Shown: piece after piece, positions 23,170 through 35,014 of the stretch | How positions within the stretch are numbered: position 1 is the first letter of the stretch | Layout: each line of letters starts with the position of its first letter | DNA from: Aplidium turbinatum | Lineage: Eukaryota > Chordata > Ascidiacea > Aplousobranchia > Polyclinidae | Direction of reading: 5' to 3' | Length of the DNA stretch: 64,000 bases | Assembly (NCBI GenBank): GCA_918807975.1 | Contig: OU964923.1 | Span: forward strand, 6,572,001-6,636,000 | Made by a program: the position numbers and the translations under genes | Notes under the pieces: model-generated | What the model was told of the DNA's origin: nothing | Database searches by the model: none | What the model saw: only the letters and a program-made list of their open reading frames with translations

Positions 23170-23860
23170 ATTTAACACAAAACTCAAAGTGTACCGTGAG
23201 TGTGTTCTTAGTACTCTGCTGTACGGTAGTGAGTCCTGGACCACTTACACCAGACAAGAAAACCGCCTTGAAAGCTTTCACCTTCGTTGCTTGAGGCACA
23301 TTCTTGGTATTTCCTGAAAGGACAGAATACCCAACACCACTGTTCTGGAACGTTCTTGCTCCCTGAGCATACACCTTCTCCTCTGCTAGCGACGTCTACT
23401 CTGGTTGAGGCATGTATCCAGAATGAAGGATGGGCGCATTCCAAAGGACATTCTGTACAGTGAACTTGCCACAGGGAAACGCCCAGTAGGACGACCTGCA
23501 CTGCGTTACAGAGACGTTTGCAAACGAGACCTGAAGCAGACTGACATAGACCCTGCCAGCTGGGAACTGATCGCAGCAAATCGCAACAGATGGCGCTACG
23601 AAGTCAGTGCGGGTCTAGCAAAGGGTCAGTCGAGGCGGAGGAAGCAACTAGAGGAAAGAAGATAAAGAAGAAAAGAGAGGCAGCAGCCTCAGAACTCTTC
23701 TGATTTCATATGTCCAAACTGTGGACGAGACTGCCACGCCAGGATTGGACTTCAGAGCCATATGAGAAGCTGCCGTACCCAGAGTGCTACCATCATCTGA
23801 AAAGATGGAAGGCTGCCTACTACTACTATAGGCTATATGCAACACAAAACAGTCCACTAT
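23170..23860 (+). repeat. LINE 3' end of a second family (endonuclease-RT type, C-terminal finger)
   Basis: Frame pieces read TLLYGSESWTTYTRQENRLE, then CLRHILGIS, RHVSRMKDGRIPKDILYSEL, ATGKRPVGRPALRYRDVCKR, DIDPASWELIAANRNRWR and finally CPNCGRDCHARIGLQSHMRS. This order (YGSESW, LRHILGI, GHVxRMxD, GRPxLRY, C2H2 end) is characteristic of a widespread animal LINE group of RTE/CR1-like type. It has a few stops and a frame change; 5' truncated. Confidence 0.85.
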
Positions 23861-24387
23861 TCAAGACTTTTGGGTGATCATGACAAAAGTAAAAGACATA
23901 GCTAACACAAAAGCATAACATTTTTTTGTCAATCTGACATATTTCCCTTCCTTCTAAACCTTCTACCGTACTCCACGGTCAGAAGAAAGAAGAACCAATC
24001 GATAGGCCTACTCTCTCTTCAACCACCCCTCTCATCCGTCCTTGATGATAGCGATGACTGGTTGCAGTGGTAGATCTCACTAGCTCGATCAGTACGGTCG
24101 TCGAACATCTTCGAAAAAGTGTAGACAGCCAAGGGTATAACAATCCATTGTAGTCGGTCCGTCCCTCCTAATCGTCTGAAACGGCGTGATGTCAGAACTA
24201 TAATCGTTCTTCTCCATCATCCCACTCGTCCTGGAAGACAGGATTTCAGCGGCTCAGCCAAAGAAGCTACCCTTCTTCTAGCTGCACTTCTCTGGGATCT
24301 CCGCCAAATGAAATGTCAGTCAGACTTTCTACACACCGGTGCCCTTCTTCAAACGAGCACCAACCAGAAACTCACACACACAAATAA
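23861..24387. other. Possible 3' UTR of the preceding LINE, no gene
   Basis: Base composition turns C-rich and T-rich (TCCGTCCCTCCTAATCGTC), unlike the AT-rich surroundings, which fits an untranslated LINE tail. No frame is convincing. Confidence 0.35.
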
Positions 24388-24682
24388 TGCCGATAGCTCA
24401 GTTGGTTAGCGCGTGTCTTCGTGAACGAAGAAGGTTCAAGATGAAGCAGCGCTGGTTCGACTCTCGGAGTGTGTGCTTGAGCAACGCATTCTAAGGACTG
24501 ATCTCCATTCAGCGGCACCTAATGGATGGAACAATTCCCCAGCAATAACTCTTCAACATTCGGAAACTTCACTCTGCCAATATCGGTAACCCGCCCTGCG
24601 TCAAGAGCCTCTAAGTAGGCTAGGCCTATGCGAAACATCCAGGAATAACCAATCAAGGCTTTGTCAGTCCGAGAATAATGAT
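24388..24682 (+). repeat. tRNA-derived SINE, family 1 (best copy, 5' segment)
   Basis: The head GCCGATAGCTCAGTTGGTTA (A box) and GGTTCGACTCTCGG (B box) resembles a tRNA-Ile/Val-type 5' half with an elongated anticodon region. The body runs through GAGCAACGCATT, CCATTCAGCGGCACCTAATG and CCTGCGTCA to a tail GTCAGTCCGAGAATAATGAT. The tail continues after the inserted hAT element at 25510-25545 (TCAAAACCGACCAACCAAG). Confidence 0.85.
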
Positions 24683-25509
24683 CAGGCGCGGATTTATGGG
24701 GGGGCCCAAGGGGCCCGGGCCCACCCCCAAAATTTTGTGAGAAATTGTTGAATGGTTTGATATGCTTCTAAACAGCTGACATTAGTCCCACAGCGGATTT
24801 AAATTATCCCGGGGGGGGGGAATTATTTTTTGTTATTATTAAGGTTGAAATTATCCATCGATTATACATTTTAATAGCAACATTTGTTGGAGCTGGCTCA
24901 GCTGAAACCAACGCTGAGCCAAATGACGTCAGTTGAAACAATCTGAAACCTGAATTGTTTTATAGCTTTTAATCTTCATCATAACTTCAATCAATTACCG
25001 TAGGCTATATGTCTGGAAACATACAAATATCCAATTGGTCATGGACACTGCATACATGGTTTTAAACCAGATTTCAAGTTTACTTTGCATGCTTAGCAAT
25101 TTTTATTCCAGCAAAATTTATTGATGAACATGGCTGTTAACATCTCAGCCAGGAATTAGCAACAAGAAAACATAGAGACTTAGCTTTATTACCGAAAAAT
25201 TGCCGAAGAAAACATGATCTTATCTTTTTGCTATGCCACCGGACAGCACCATTTTACAGGAATATTTGTAGCCTACTCATATTTTTGTTGAAAATGCTCT
25301 CAGAATGCACCAAATTCAAAGAATTTTTTCAAAATTTTCTGGGGGAGGCCCCCCAGACCCCCCGTCGCTGGGTGTCGCTTTTGGCGAACGCGCCAAATTA
25401 CTATCTACGCCACTGATTGTTCATATCTGTTTTATCTTTTTCTTACTTTTTAATTTATTTTCAAATTTTCTGGCCCGCTCCCCAAAAAAAACTCCTAGAT
25501 CCGCGCCTG
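24683..25509. mobile_element. hAT-type non-autonomous element, 827 bp, inside a SINE tail
   Basis: Ends CAGGCGCGGATTTATGGG and AGATCCGCGCCTG are flanked by a perfect 8-bp duplication ATAATGAT (24675-24682, 25510-25517). G/C runs next to both ends (GGGGCCCGGGCCC; GGCCCGCTCCCC). Confidence 0.92.
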
Positions 25510-25545
25510 ATAATGATTCAAAACCGACCAACCAAGTATTTTTTT

Positions 25546-26084
25546 TAGCAGTTTTATATTGATCAAACCACATGGCTCGTTATGACATCTCAGCTAGCGT
25601 ATCGCTTCAGGCTACCATAGGCTATGTCCTCTTTTTAGAAAAAGAAATGATTCTCCGAGGATAATAAAATGTTAAAATATCCTGTTTTTTAGCATTTGAA
25701 GCTTTTTTGCTTATATTTTATTATATTTGTTTATATTTCAACAGGATTCTATTGTTTATGTGACTTTTCGACGACGGCTTGTGTTTGATTTCCAAAATTT
25801 TTCTGTAGGCCTGCCATTGTAGACCTTGTTGAATTGTTGTTGTAAGCAATATAAGGCATGCAATGTAACCTATTAAATGCCATTGCTTTTGGGTGAGCAA
25901 AGCTATGTGAGCAAAGCTTGGGTGAACAAGCTTGTGAGCAAAGCTATGAGTTCACTTGCAAAGAAATTTTTTCATTCGGGAAATCTAACCAACAGCAAAT
26001 TCATGAAAAAAGGAATTGTGACGAAATCAAAATTGAGCAAACCAAAAAAACTTCTGAATGCTGATGGACTAAAAAAGGCTTGAT
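25546..26084. other. No gene recognised; short tandem AGC-AAAGCT repeat
   Basis: GTGAGCAAAGCTATG/TTG is repeated about four times at 25890-25950. A 68-codon open frame runs through it, but with its repeat origin and no homology I do not call it a gene. Confidence 0.4.
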
Positions 26085-26346
26085 AGATTATTCTTGGTAG
26101 CTTCGCAACTTGTAAGGCTTTTGACGCAGCGCCGCGGTTACCGAGATTGACAGAATAAAGTGTTCTGATTGTTGAAGAGTTGTTGCCAGGAAATTATCCC
26201 ATCCATTAGGTGCCTTGCCTCTGAATGCAGAGCAGTCCTTAGAATGCGTTGCTCAAGCGCACACCCCGAGAGTCGAACCAGCTTGCTCTCGAAGCTTCTT
26301 CATTCACAAAGTCACGGGCTAACCAACTGAGCTATCGTAGCGGACG
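26085..26346 (-). repeat. SINE family 1
   Basis: The reverse-strand head reads CTACGATAGCTCAGTTGGTTA with B box GGTTCGACTCTCGG. The body and tail match the 24388 copy, through ATTATTCTTGGTAGCTTCG at the left end. Confidence 0.88.
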
Positions 26347-26482
26347 TTATAAGGAAGCAGTAAAAATGAGAAAAAGTAGCCTAAGTTAAAAATCGTTTAT
26401 CAGACTGTTGGCAAGGGTAGGCAATTTAACATAGGACAGTTTTCAGTGCGAACCAGCTACCGTACCACCATTGCGCCGTGGC

Positions 26483-28506
26483 CAGGGGCGGCGCCAGCCA
26501 AAAATGAGTGAGGTGGACAAAAATATTTTGAGGTAAAATGCTACCGTAAAATATGGTCACTAAGATTACCGATTGCGAAGTGATTCACGGTAGCTCGGTT
26601 GTAAAATTTATTGAAAAATAAACAAAGGAAATTAAAAGGGGGTAAAAGCTTGTTTTCCATTGAGCGCACTCTAAATTATGAACAAAAGAATAGAATGGGG
26701 CCAAAACGCTCCCATACATTTCCTATATGGTCCATGGAATTGCCGACTACGATCTTGAGGTTACCAAGCTTGTCGTTATTTCATGTCATGGAGCTGCTGC
26801 AATGATAGGCGGCCTCATAAAAATTTATTGGGTGGCCCCTTAAACAGAATTTAAAAAAAACTTAGCTATTACCCAATAATGCCCATAGCCATAGGGTAAG
26901 AATCACTGCACTAAAGTTTTATTTTGCGCTCGCAGGTCAGCTTAAAAGCTTCCACCAATTTTTGAAGATCAGTGTTATCGGCAATGTCTCGCTCACTGCT
27001 GATCTGCACCAGATGTTCAAGTCTTTGTGATGACACGGCAGGTCGCAGATAATTGTTCATTGTCTTAACTTTGCTGTGGATACGTTCACAAGACGCCACA
27101 GTCATGGGCAAAGTAGCAATAATTTGAAACAAATCGCTGTACAAATGATTTAAGTCAATCCACTTGGTGCTTTTTAAATTCTAGTTTCCGTTTGTGACAA
27201 TTATAGCTGACCTCAAAAAAAGATCCTATTGCTGCCCAACATGATTTTCATCGAAATTATAGAATTTGACTAAATATTCAACTTTTGGCAAATTTGATGG
27301 AGACATGTGCGTGAAATAAAATGCAGTTGCATTTGACATTAATTCACATGCTTGATCCGAGTAACGCTTTTTAAGTTCATTTAGCATTCTGTCAAAGGGT
27401 AAAAAAAATCTCTTCTTAACTTTTCTGCAATGGATTCAGATTCACTCCACGGAAGACTGTTGCAACCTATCAATAATATCTGACCATCTCGGAAATGGTT
27501 TGGTGGGTAGCGGCATCGCTTAGCCGGCGTGGTGGTTTCGCTGGTAATTTGATTTCTATCCGCAAACAGCGATGAGTTGAAAACCAATTTATTAAAATCT
27601 TCCTCTGAACGCAGAGAGTCAAATGCTCTTGTCAAGTCGTTGATAGCAGCAACCCCAGTGGTGAGATCCATTTCTTCACTTTTTAAATAATCTGAAGCCT
27701 GTTTATTTAACGAAAAGCATTTATGAGGAATAAGACTAGCAGTAACAAATTCAGTTTGCTTGATGCGGAACAACAAACCAGTAGCTACACCATTACCTTC
27801 GTTTGACATTTGTTGGAACATTGACAGCAGTGCTGGATATAGGCTACATTAATAACAACATCCAGATCATCTAAACCTGCAGACCATCTAGTAGCCTATC
27901 AGATAACGAGTGCAATGCAATTTTTCCAGACATGATTCCCTCCTTTTTCAAATGCTCTTTATACAAAAAATGTCTCTTGGGAGAACAGTCCATAAAGTGG
28001 TAGATGTTACCAATTGTTTCAAAAATTGTTTTGACTGTCGCTACGTTTTCAACACTGTGCTCAAGCACAAAATTTAATCGGTGTGCAAAACAATGAAAAT
28101 ATACCGACAGTTTGGCACCCGCTGCAACTGGGTGTTGCTGTGTACCTTCAATCCTCGCCTGACATGTTGGTGGCCCCATCAAAACTTTTGCCTATTAGGT
28201 CTTACAAAGCTTGTGTCTCAGCTGTGATAAAAGCCATCACCTCAAAATGGTAAAATTAGACTACAATCAATCAATACAACAAAGCGATAACAATGAAGAT
28301 TCTTCATTTCTTCTTATGTCAATGCTGCAAAAGTAATTCATACGTAAGAAGTTGAAATTAATTTATGACGCAGTCCTTAGGCCCCCCTAACCCCCTGCAT
28401 ACACCCCCCAAGTTTTCTCATCGGATCTCGACGAATTACAAAATTGAACCTAAATAGGAGTGGGGTGGACATGTCCACCCCAGTCCACCCCGTGGCGCCG
28501 CTACTG
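26483..28506. mobile_element. Decayed hAT transposon, about 2.0 kb
   Basis: Ends CAGGGGCGGCGCCA and TGGCGCCGCTACTG are flanked by a perfect 8-bp duplication GCCGTGGC (26475-26482, 28507-28514). It carries transposase remains on the minus strand. Confidence 0.93.
26911..28260 (-). pseudogene. hAT transposase remnant (ZMYM1-like group)
   Basis: In order on the minus strand: LIGKSFDGATNMSG, VYFHCFAHRLNFVLEHSVEN (core RNase H-like region, about 28060), a middle piece at 27381-27821, and TLPMTVASCERIHSKVKTMN ... RLEHLVQISSE, the hAT C-terminal dimerisation motif (about 27000-27110). The zinc-finger N terminus is missing, and at least three stops or frame changes separate the pieces. Confidence 0.85.
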
Positions 28507-28614
28507 GCCGTGGCGCATTGGTTAAGAAAGGTAGGACAATTTTCCTTATAAACTCAATTGATTACAGTCGATCCTTCTTGCACTCAGTTCAGTTGCAGAA
28601 GAAAAAAGAACATT

Positions 28615-28701
28615 AGCAGAGGGTGGGAATCGAACCCACGCAATCGAAATGACTTTTCCCTTGCCCTAACCTTAACCCTTAACCCATTAGGCCACGCTGC
28701 T
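28615..28701 (-). other. tRNA-like block with intact Pol III boxes, inside a MITE
   Basis: On the minus strand TGGCCTAATGG is a good A box and GGTTCGATTCC a perfect B box. A T arm GTGGG-TTCGATT-CCCAC pairs fully, and the acceptor ends AGCAG/CTGCT pair. The anticodon arm is replaced by a GGGTTAAGGTTAGGG stretch, so a functional tRNA is unlikely; it is a tRNA-derived module. Confidence 0.6.
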
Positions 28702-28864
28702 TGTGGCGATAACCGCGATACATTCACTTAATTTTTCTTGTATACTGTCCCTATTCTTGTATCAAAAATCTTTCGAGTAGATCGGTCAGAATATCACGTC
28801 CTGAGTCGCATGACTGAAATCAGCTGATTCGCAAGGAAAACTGTCTTATGTCAAAGTGCCTACC

Positions 28865-29619
28865 GGTATCAGTTTGGCTGCAATTTTCTAGATCGGCTTG
28901 TCAATTCGTTTTTCCAATCGTTGTGATGTTGAAACTCAAATAGTGAAAAACGGATAAAATTTTGAAAAAGTGTTGTGAAAGTGAATATAAAAAATCAGAC
29001 CGTGAAGGAAACTGTAAAATATTCATGGGCAAAATGTGACAAATATATTTTGTTTCGATTTTTTTCCATCTGTTTTGTTTTTGCTGCGTAGGCTTTATCT
29101 AAAAAATGTAGAAAAAATTGTTCAAACGCAAATGTCTACTTGCATTTTAGTTACTAGCGAAACTTGTACTCTTTTTAGGCGATGAAGGTATGGTAGGCTA
29201 TAGCTTCATATAAGCCAGCCTGACATTAGCTTGAAAATAATTTTCCGAAAATGCAAAGTCCGGTCCTGATCCAGACAATTTTCAATGATCTCGCAAGATC
29301 CATTCCGTAAAGTAAACAATCGATAAACAAAAACAGGTCACTTTACAATATAAATTGATCTGCCACAATTTTGAAGGCTTGAAGCTGTCAGAGTCGCTTA
29401 TAAAGGTTGTTAGTTAGGAAATTAATTCATAAATCTTTGTTTCTGTGATTTTGGCCTACTTAGTAGGCTACTTATGTGCTGCTAGTACTTGATACTGTAC
29501 TTCATTATTACGTACAGTCGTTCTGGATACCCAAGAAGATTCTAGCAACACTAGTACCAAGAAAGTTTTTTTTTTGTATAGTACCGTAGTTTTTAATTTG
29601 GCTTTGGCATTTGGTTTGG
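28865..29619. other. Unique-looking AT-rich DNA left of the palindromic array
   Basis: No exon or repeat recognised, apart from a few scattered TAGGCTA words (29196, 29464). Confidence 0.4.
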
Positions 29620-32600
29620 CACTACAACAAAACACCACCGTCATTCTGGCAGAAAAGTTTTTCCGCTTTCCGCCTAAAAAAGTCATCCGTGAATAATTGC
29701 GAGGCATAAAATGCGACCTGACATACCTTCGAAAAACCTTGAATAAAACAATAACCCGCAACACGTGACACTTAAATTTTGCATGCATCGGATTCAGTAT
29801 TAAATTACCTTTCCAGGGATGTGCACCAATAGGTGGGCATTTGGTAGGAACTCCCAGCAGAACGGTTCAAAGATGGAGGATATATTTACGATAAACATTA
29901 AAATAATACGATTTTTGCATAATTGACACCACTTCAAACATCTTGAAATAAAACTTTAATCCGCAACACGTGCCACTTAAATTTTGCATGCATCGGATTC
30001 AGTATTAAATTACCTTTCAAGGGATGTGCACCAATAGGTGGGCATTTGGAAGGAACTCCTAGCAGAACGCTCCAAAGATGGAGGATATATTTACGATAAA
30101 CATTAAAATAATATGATTTTTGCATAATTGACACCACTTCAAACATCTTGAAATAAAACTTTAATCCGCAACACGTGCCACTTAAATTTTGCATGCATCG
30201 GATTCAGTATTAAATTACCTTTCCAGGGATGTGCACCAATAGGTGGGCATTTGGAAGGAACTCCCAGCAGAACGCTGCAAAGATGGAGGATATATTTACG
30301 ATAAACATAAAAATAATATGATTTTTGCATAATTGACAACTCTTCAAACATCTTGAAATAAAACTTTAATCCGCAACACGTGCCACTTAAATTTTACAAG
30401 CATCGGATTCAGTATTAAATTACCTTTCCAGGCATGTGCACCAATAGGTGGGCATTTGGAAGGAACTCCCAGCAGAACGCTCCAAAGATGGAGGATATAT
30501 TTACGATAAACATTAAAATAATATGATTTTTGCATAATAGACACCACTTCAAACATCTTGAAATAAAACTTTAATCCCCAACACGTGCCACTTAAATTTT
30601 GCATGCATCGGATTTAGTATTAAATTACCTTTCAAGGGATGTGCACCAATAGGTGGGCATTTGGAAGGAACTCCCAGCAGAACGCTCCAAAGATGGAGGA
30701 TATATTTACGATAAACATTAAAATAATACGATTTTTGCATAATAGACACCACTTCAAACATCTTCGAATAGATATATAATCCGCAACATGTGCCACGTAA
30801 AATTTACATGCATCGGATTCAGTATTAAATTACCTTTCCAGGGATGTGCACCAATAGGTGGGCATTTGGTAGGAACTCCCAGCAGAACGGTTCAAAGATG
30901 CTGGAGGATATATTTACGATAAACATTAAAATAATATGATTATTGCATAATTGACACCTCTTCAAACATCTTGAAATAAAATTTTAATCCGCAACACGTG
31001 CCACTTAAATTTTGCATGCATCGGATTCAGTATTAAATTACCTTTCAAGGGATGTGCACCAATAGGAGGGCATTCGGAAGGAACTCCCAGCAGAACGCTT
31101 CAAAAATGAAGGATATATTTACGATAAACATTAAAATAATACGATTTTTGCATAATAGACACCACTTCAAACATCTTTAGATAGATATTACGTGACACGT
31201 GTTGCGGATTATAGTTCAATTCGAAGATGTTTGAAGTGGTGTCTATTATGCAAAAATCGTATTATTTTAATGTTTATCGTAAATATATCCTCCAGCATCT
31301 TTGAACCGTTCTGCTGGGAGTTCCTTCCAAATGCCCACCTATTGGTGCACATCCCTGGAAAGGTAATTTAATACTGAATCGGATGCATGTAAATTTGACG
31401 TGGCACGTGTTGCGGATTATATATCTATTTGAAGATGTTTGAAGTGGTGTCTATTATGCAAAAATCGTATTATTTTAATGTTTATCGTAAATATATCCTC
31501 CATCTTTGGAGCGTTCTGCTGAGAGTTCCTTCTAAATGCCCACCTATTGGTGCACATCCCTTGAAAGGTAATTTAATACTGAATCTGATGCTTGCAAATT
31601 TTAAGTGGCACGTGTTGCGGATTAAAGTTTTATTTCAAGATGTTTGAAGTGGTGTCTATTATGCAAAAATCATATTATGTTAATGTTTATCGTAAATATA
31701 TCCTCCAGCATCTTTGAAGCGTTCTGCTGGGAGTTCCTTCCAAATGCCCACCTATTGGTGCACATCCCTGGAAAGGTAATTTAATACTGAATCCGATGCA
31801 TGCAAAATTTACGTGGCACGTGTTGGGGATTATAGTTCCATTTGAAGATGTTTGAAGTGGTGTCTATTATGCAAAAATCGTATTATTTTAATGTTTATCG
31901 TAAATACATCCTCCATCTTTGGAGCGTTCTGCTGGGAGTTCCTTCCAAATGCCCACCTATTGGTGCACATCCCTTGAAAGGTAATTTAATACTGAATCTG
32001 AAGCTTGCAAAATTTAAGTGGCACGTGTTGGGGATTAAAATTTTATTTCAAGATGTTTGAAGTGGTGTCTGTTATGCAAAAATCCTATTATTTTAATGTT
32101 TATCGTAAATATAGGCTATCCTCCATCTTTGAAGCGTTCTGCTGGGAGTTCCTTCCAAATGCCCACCTATTGGTGCACATCCCTGGAAAGGTAATTTAAT
32201 ACTGAATCCGATGCATGCAAAATTTGCGTGGCACGTGTTGTGAATTAAAATTTTATTTCAAGATGTTTGAAGTGGTGTCTATTATGCAAAAATCCTATTA
32301 TTTTAATGTTTATCGTAAATATATCCTCCATCTTTGGAGCGTTCTGCTGGGAGTTCCTTTTTTAATGCCCCCCTATTGGTGCACATCCCTGGAAAGGTAA
32401 TTTAATACTGAATCCGATGCATGTAAATTTTACGTGGCACGTCTTGCGGATTATATATCTATTCGAAGATGTTTGAAGTGGTGTCTATTATGCAAAAATC
32501 GTATTATTTTATTGTTTATCATAAATATATCCTCCATTTTGGAGCGTTCTGCTGGGAGTTCCTTCCAAATGCCCACCTATTGGTGCACATCCCTGGAAAG

Positions 32601-34012
32601 GTAATTTAATACTGAATCCGATGCATGCAAAATTTAGGTGGCACGTGTTGCGGATTAAAGTTTTATTTCAAGATGGTTGAAGTGGTGTCTATTATGCAAA
32701 AATCGTATTATTTTAATGTTTATCGTAAATATATCCTTCATCTTTGGAGCGTTCTGCTGGGAGTTCCTTCCAAATGCCCACCTATTGGTGCACATCCTTT
32801 GAAAGGTAATTTAATACTGAATCCGATGCTTGCAAAATTTAAGTGGCACGTGTTGCGGATTAAAGTTTTATTTCAAGATGTTTGAAGAGTTGTCAATTAT
32901 GCAAAAATCATATTATTTTAATGTTTATCGTAATTATATCCTCCATCTTTGAAGCGTTCTGCTGGGAGTTCCTCCTAAATGCCCACCTATTGGTGCACAT
33001 CCCTGGAAAGGTAATTTAATACTGAATCCGATGCATGTAAATTTTAAGTGGCACGTGTTGCGGATTAAAGTTTTATTTCAAGATATTTGAAGTGGTGTCA
33101 ATTATGCAAAAATCATATTATTTTAGTGTTTATCGTAAATATATTCTCCATCTTTGAACCGTTCTGCTGGGAGTTCCTTCCAAATGCCCACCTAGTGGTG
33201 CATATCCCTGGAAAGGTAATTTAATACTGAATCTGATGCATGCAAAATTTACGTGGCACGTGTTGCGGATTAAAGGTCTATTTGAAGATGTTTGAAGAGG
33301 TGTCTATTATGCAAAAATCGTATTATTTTAATGTTTATCGTAAATATATCCTCCTCCATCTTTGGAGCGTTCTGCTGGGAGTTCCTTTTTTAATGCCCAC
33401 CTATTGGTGCACATCCCTGGAAAGGTAATTTAATACTGAATCCGATGCTTGCAAAATTTAAATGGCACGTGTTGCGGATTAAAGTTTTATTTCAAGATGT
33501 TTGAAGTGGTGTCTATTATGCAAAAATCGTATTATTTTAATGTTTATCATAAATATATCCTCCATCTTTGAAGCGTTTTGCTGGGAGTTCCTTCCAAATG
33601 CCCACCTATTGGTGCACATCCCTGGAAAGGTAATTTAATACTGAATCCGATGCATGCAAAATTTAGGTGGCACGTGTTGCGGATTATAGTTCTATTCGAA
33701 GATGTTTGAAGAGTTGTCAATTTTGCAAAAGTCGTATTATTTTAATGTTTATCGTAAATATATCCTCCATATTTGGAGCGTTCTGCTGGGAGTTCCTTCC
33801 AAATGCTCATCTATTGATGCACATCCCTGGAAAGGTAATTTAATACTGAATCCGATGCATGTAAAATTTAAGTGGCACGTGTTGCGGGTTATTGTTTTAT
33901 TTAAGGTTTTTCGAAGGTATGTCAGGTCGCATTTTATGCCTCGCACTTATTCACGGATGACTTTTTTAGGCGGAAAGCGGAAAAACTATTCTGCCAGAAT
34001 GACGGTGGTAAC
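29620..34012. mobile_element. Foldback-like palindrome built of about 20 monomers of 205 bp
   Basis: Seven monomers in reverse orientation (29.78-31.19 kb) face about thirteen in forward orientation (31.2-33.9 kb). Each monomer carries TTTACGATAAACATTAAA, CACCAATAGGTGGGCATTTG, GGATGTGCACC, AACACGTGCCACTTAAATTT and GCATGCATCGGATTCAGTA (or complements). Unique arms of about 140 bp cap both sides (about 29630-29775 and 33885-34012; ACCGTCATTCTGGCAG and CTGCCAGAATGACGGT). Long inverted repeats made of tandem units with a short centre are the hallmark of Foldback/Galileo-type DNA transposons. Each monomer is open over about 70 codons, but 205 is not a multiple of three and the frame changes from unit to unit, so I regard the open frames as accidental. 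Confidence 0.85.
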
Positions 34013-34839
34013 CAGCGCTTCCACTTAGGTGGTAATTACCACAATTGTGGAATTTTTATCATGCTTGTGGTAAAAATGTGGAAATGAAAAATTTGTGGTA
34101 ATTTAGTGGTAATATGGAAATGTTGCCAAAATGTGGAAATTATAAATTTTGAAAATTTGACATAAAATACTATCAATAAATAAGAGCATTTAAACTGTTG
34201 TCTTCCGAAATCGAACAGATATGCAAAAAATTACTTATAATTGCATGTTCCGCTGTTTTGGGTGTGATTTTGGAATGCGGCCTGACTTTTGACTTTGAAC
34301 GTAAGGTGACCATGTGACCATATTCATAATCAAGATGTCTTTCAGATTCTAGCTGCGTGTCAAGTACAGTACTTTGCTTACTTATTTCGGACGTTTTAAT
34401 TACTGTTAATAACCAGTATTGTTACTAAACTGAGTAGTTGTTTTTTACCTTATTTTACACTATATAATATAGTGTAAATATAGCCAAATAATACCGATGC
34501 CAGATAAGGAATTCTGTCCTAATTTGAGAAAAGTTTAAAGCTGTTGAATACAAAAACTTGCATTTTGGAATTTTTTTTTAGTTCTGGGTCAAGATCAAAA
34601 CCCTAACCTTATTCCTAAGTCTAACCCTTACCTTAACTCTTCCTAACTTTGATCCTAACTCTGGCAACACCTGATTGTAACCATGGCAACAAGTGGGTAA
34701 AAATAGCCACTTTATTAATGTAAAAGTAAGTTGAAATACGGTTAAAATCGGGAAGAAAATCACAGTAAAAAATGTGGTAATCTGAGGACAAATGTGGTAA
34801 TACAAGTGGTAATCTAGCTTTGTAAATGTGGAAGCACTG
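34013..34839. mobile_element. hAT-type MITE, 827 bp, in the right flank of the palindrome
   Basis: Ends CAGCGCTTCCAC and GTGGAAGCACTG are flanked by a perfect 8-bp duplication GTGGTAAC (34005-34012, 34840-34847). GTGGTAAT/ATTACCAC repeats follow both ends. The interior shares a module (CTAACC-rich stretch and TATCTGGC/GCCAGATAAGGAATTC) with 18960-19310. Confidence 0.93.
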
Positions 34840-35014
34840 GTGGTAACAAAACGAGATGTCAAAACCATTACTCCAAAAGGTTTAAAATATGCATCCATAC
34901 AACAGTGTTTGGAAAACACTATTTTAAAAACGGAAAGCCACCAAATCTATAAAAAAATAAAAACTTCTATATTGTGGATTGTAAAAATATGCCTACAATC
35001 AGCACTTATTTTTA

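Larger units (their letters stand above)
26416..28864. mobile_element. Second copy of the tRNA-containing MITE, split by a hAT element
   Basis: Left end GGTAGGCAATTTAACATAGG with GACAGTTTTC is the inverse of the right end GAAAACTGTC, TTATGTCAAAGTGCCTACC. Removing the hAT insertion at 26483-28506 leaves about 0.4 kb that matches the 22482 MITE, including CAGCTGATTTCAGTCATGCG read on the minus strand. No clear flanking duplication remains. Confidence 0.75.

Noticed and set aside
24388-24470. True tRNA gene
   Set aside because: A and B boxes are present, but the anticodon region is too long and the same sequence continues into a repeated body and tail, as a SINE does.
29468-34028. Repeated open frames of 60-110 codons (…VYRKYILHLWSVLLG…) on both strands as a multigene or secreted peptide family
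   Set aside because: They follow the 205-bp monomer exactly, change frame from unit to unit, occur on the strand facing the centre in each arm, and lack any sign of selection on protein. They are by-products of the tandem array.
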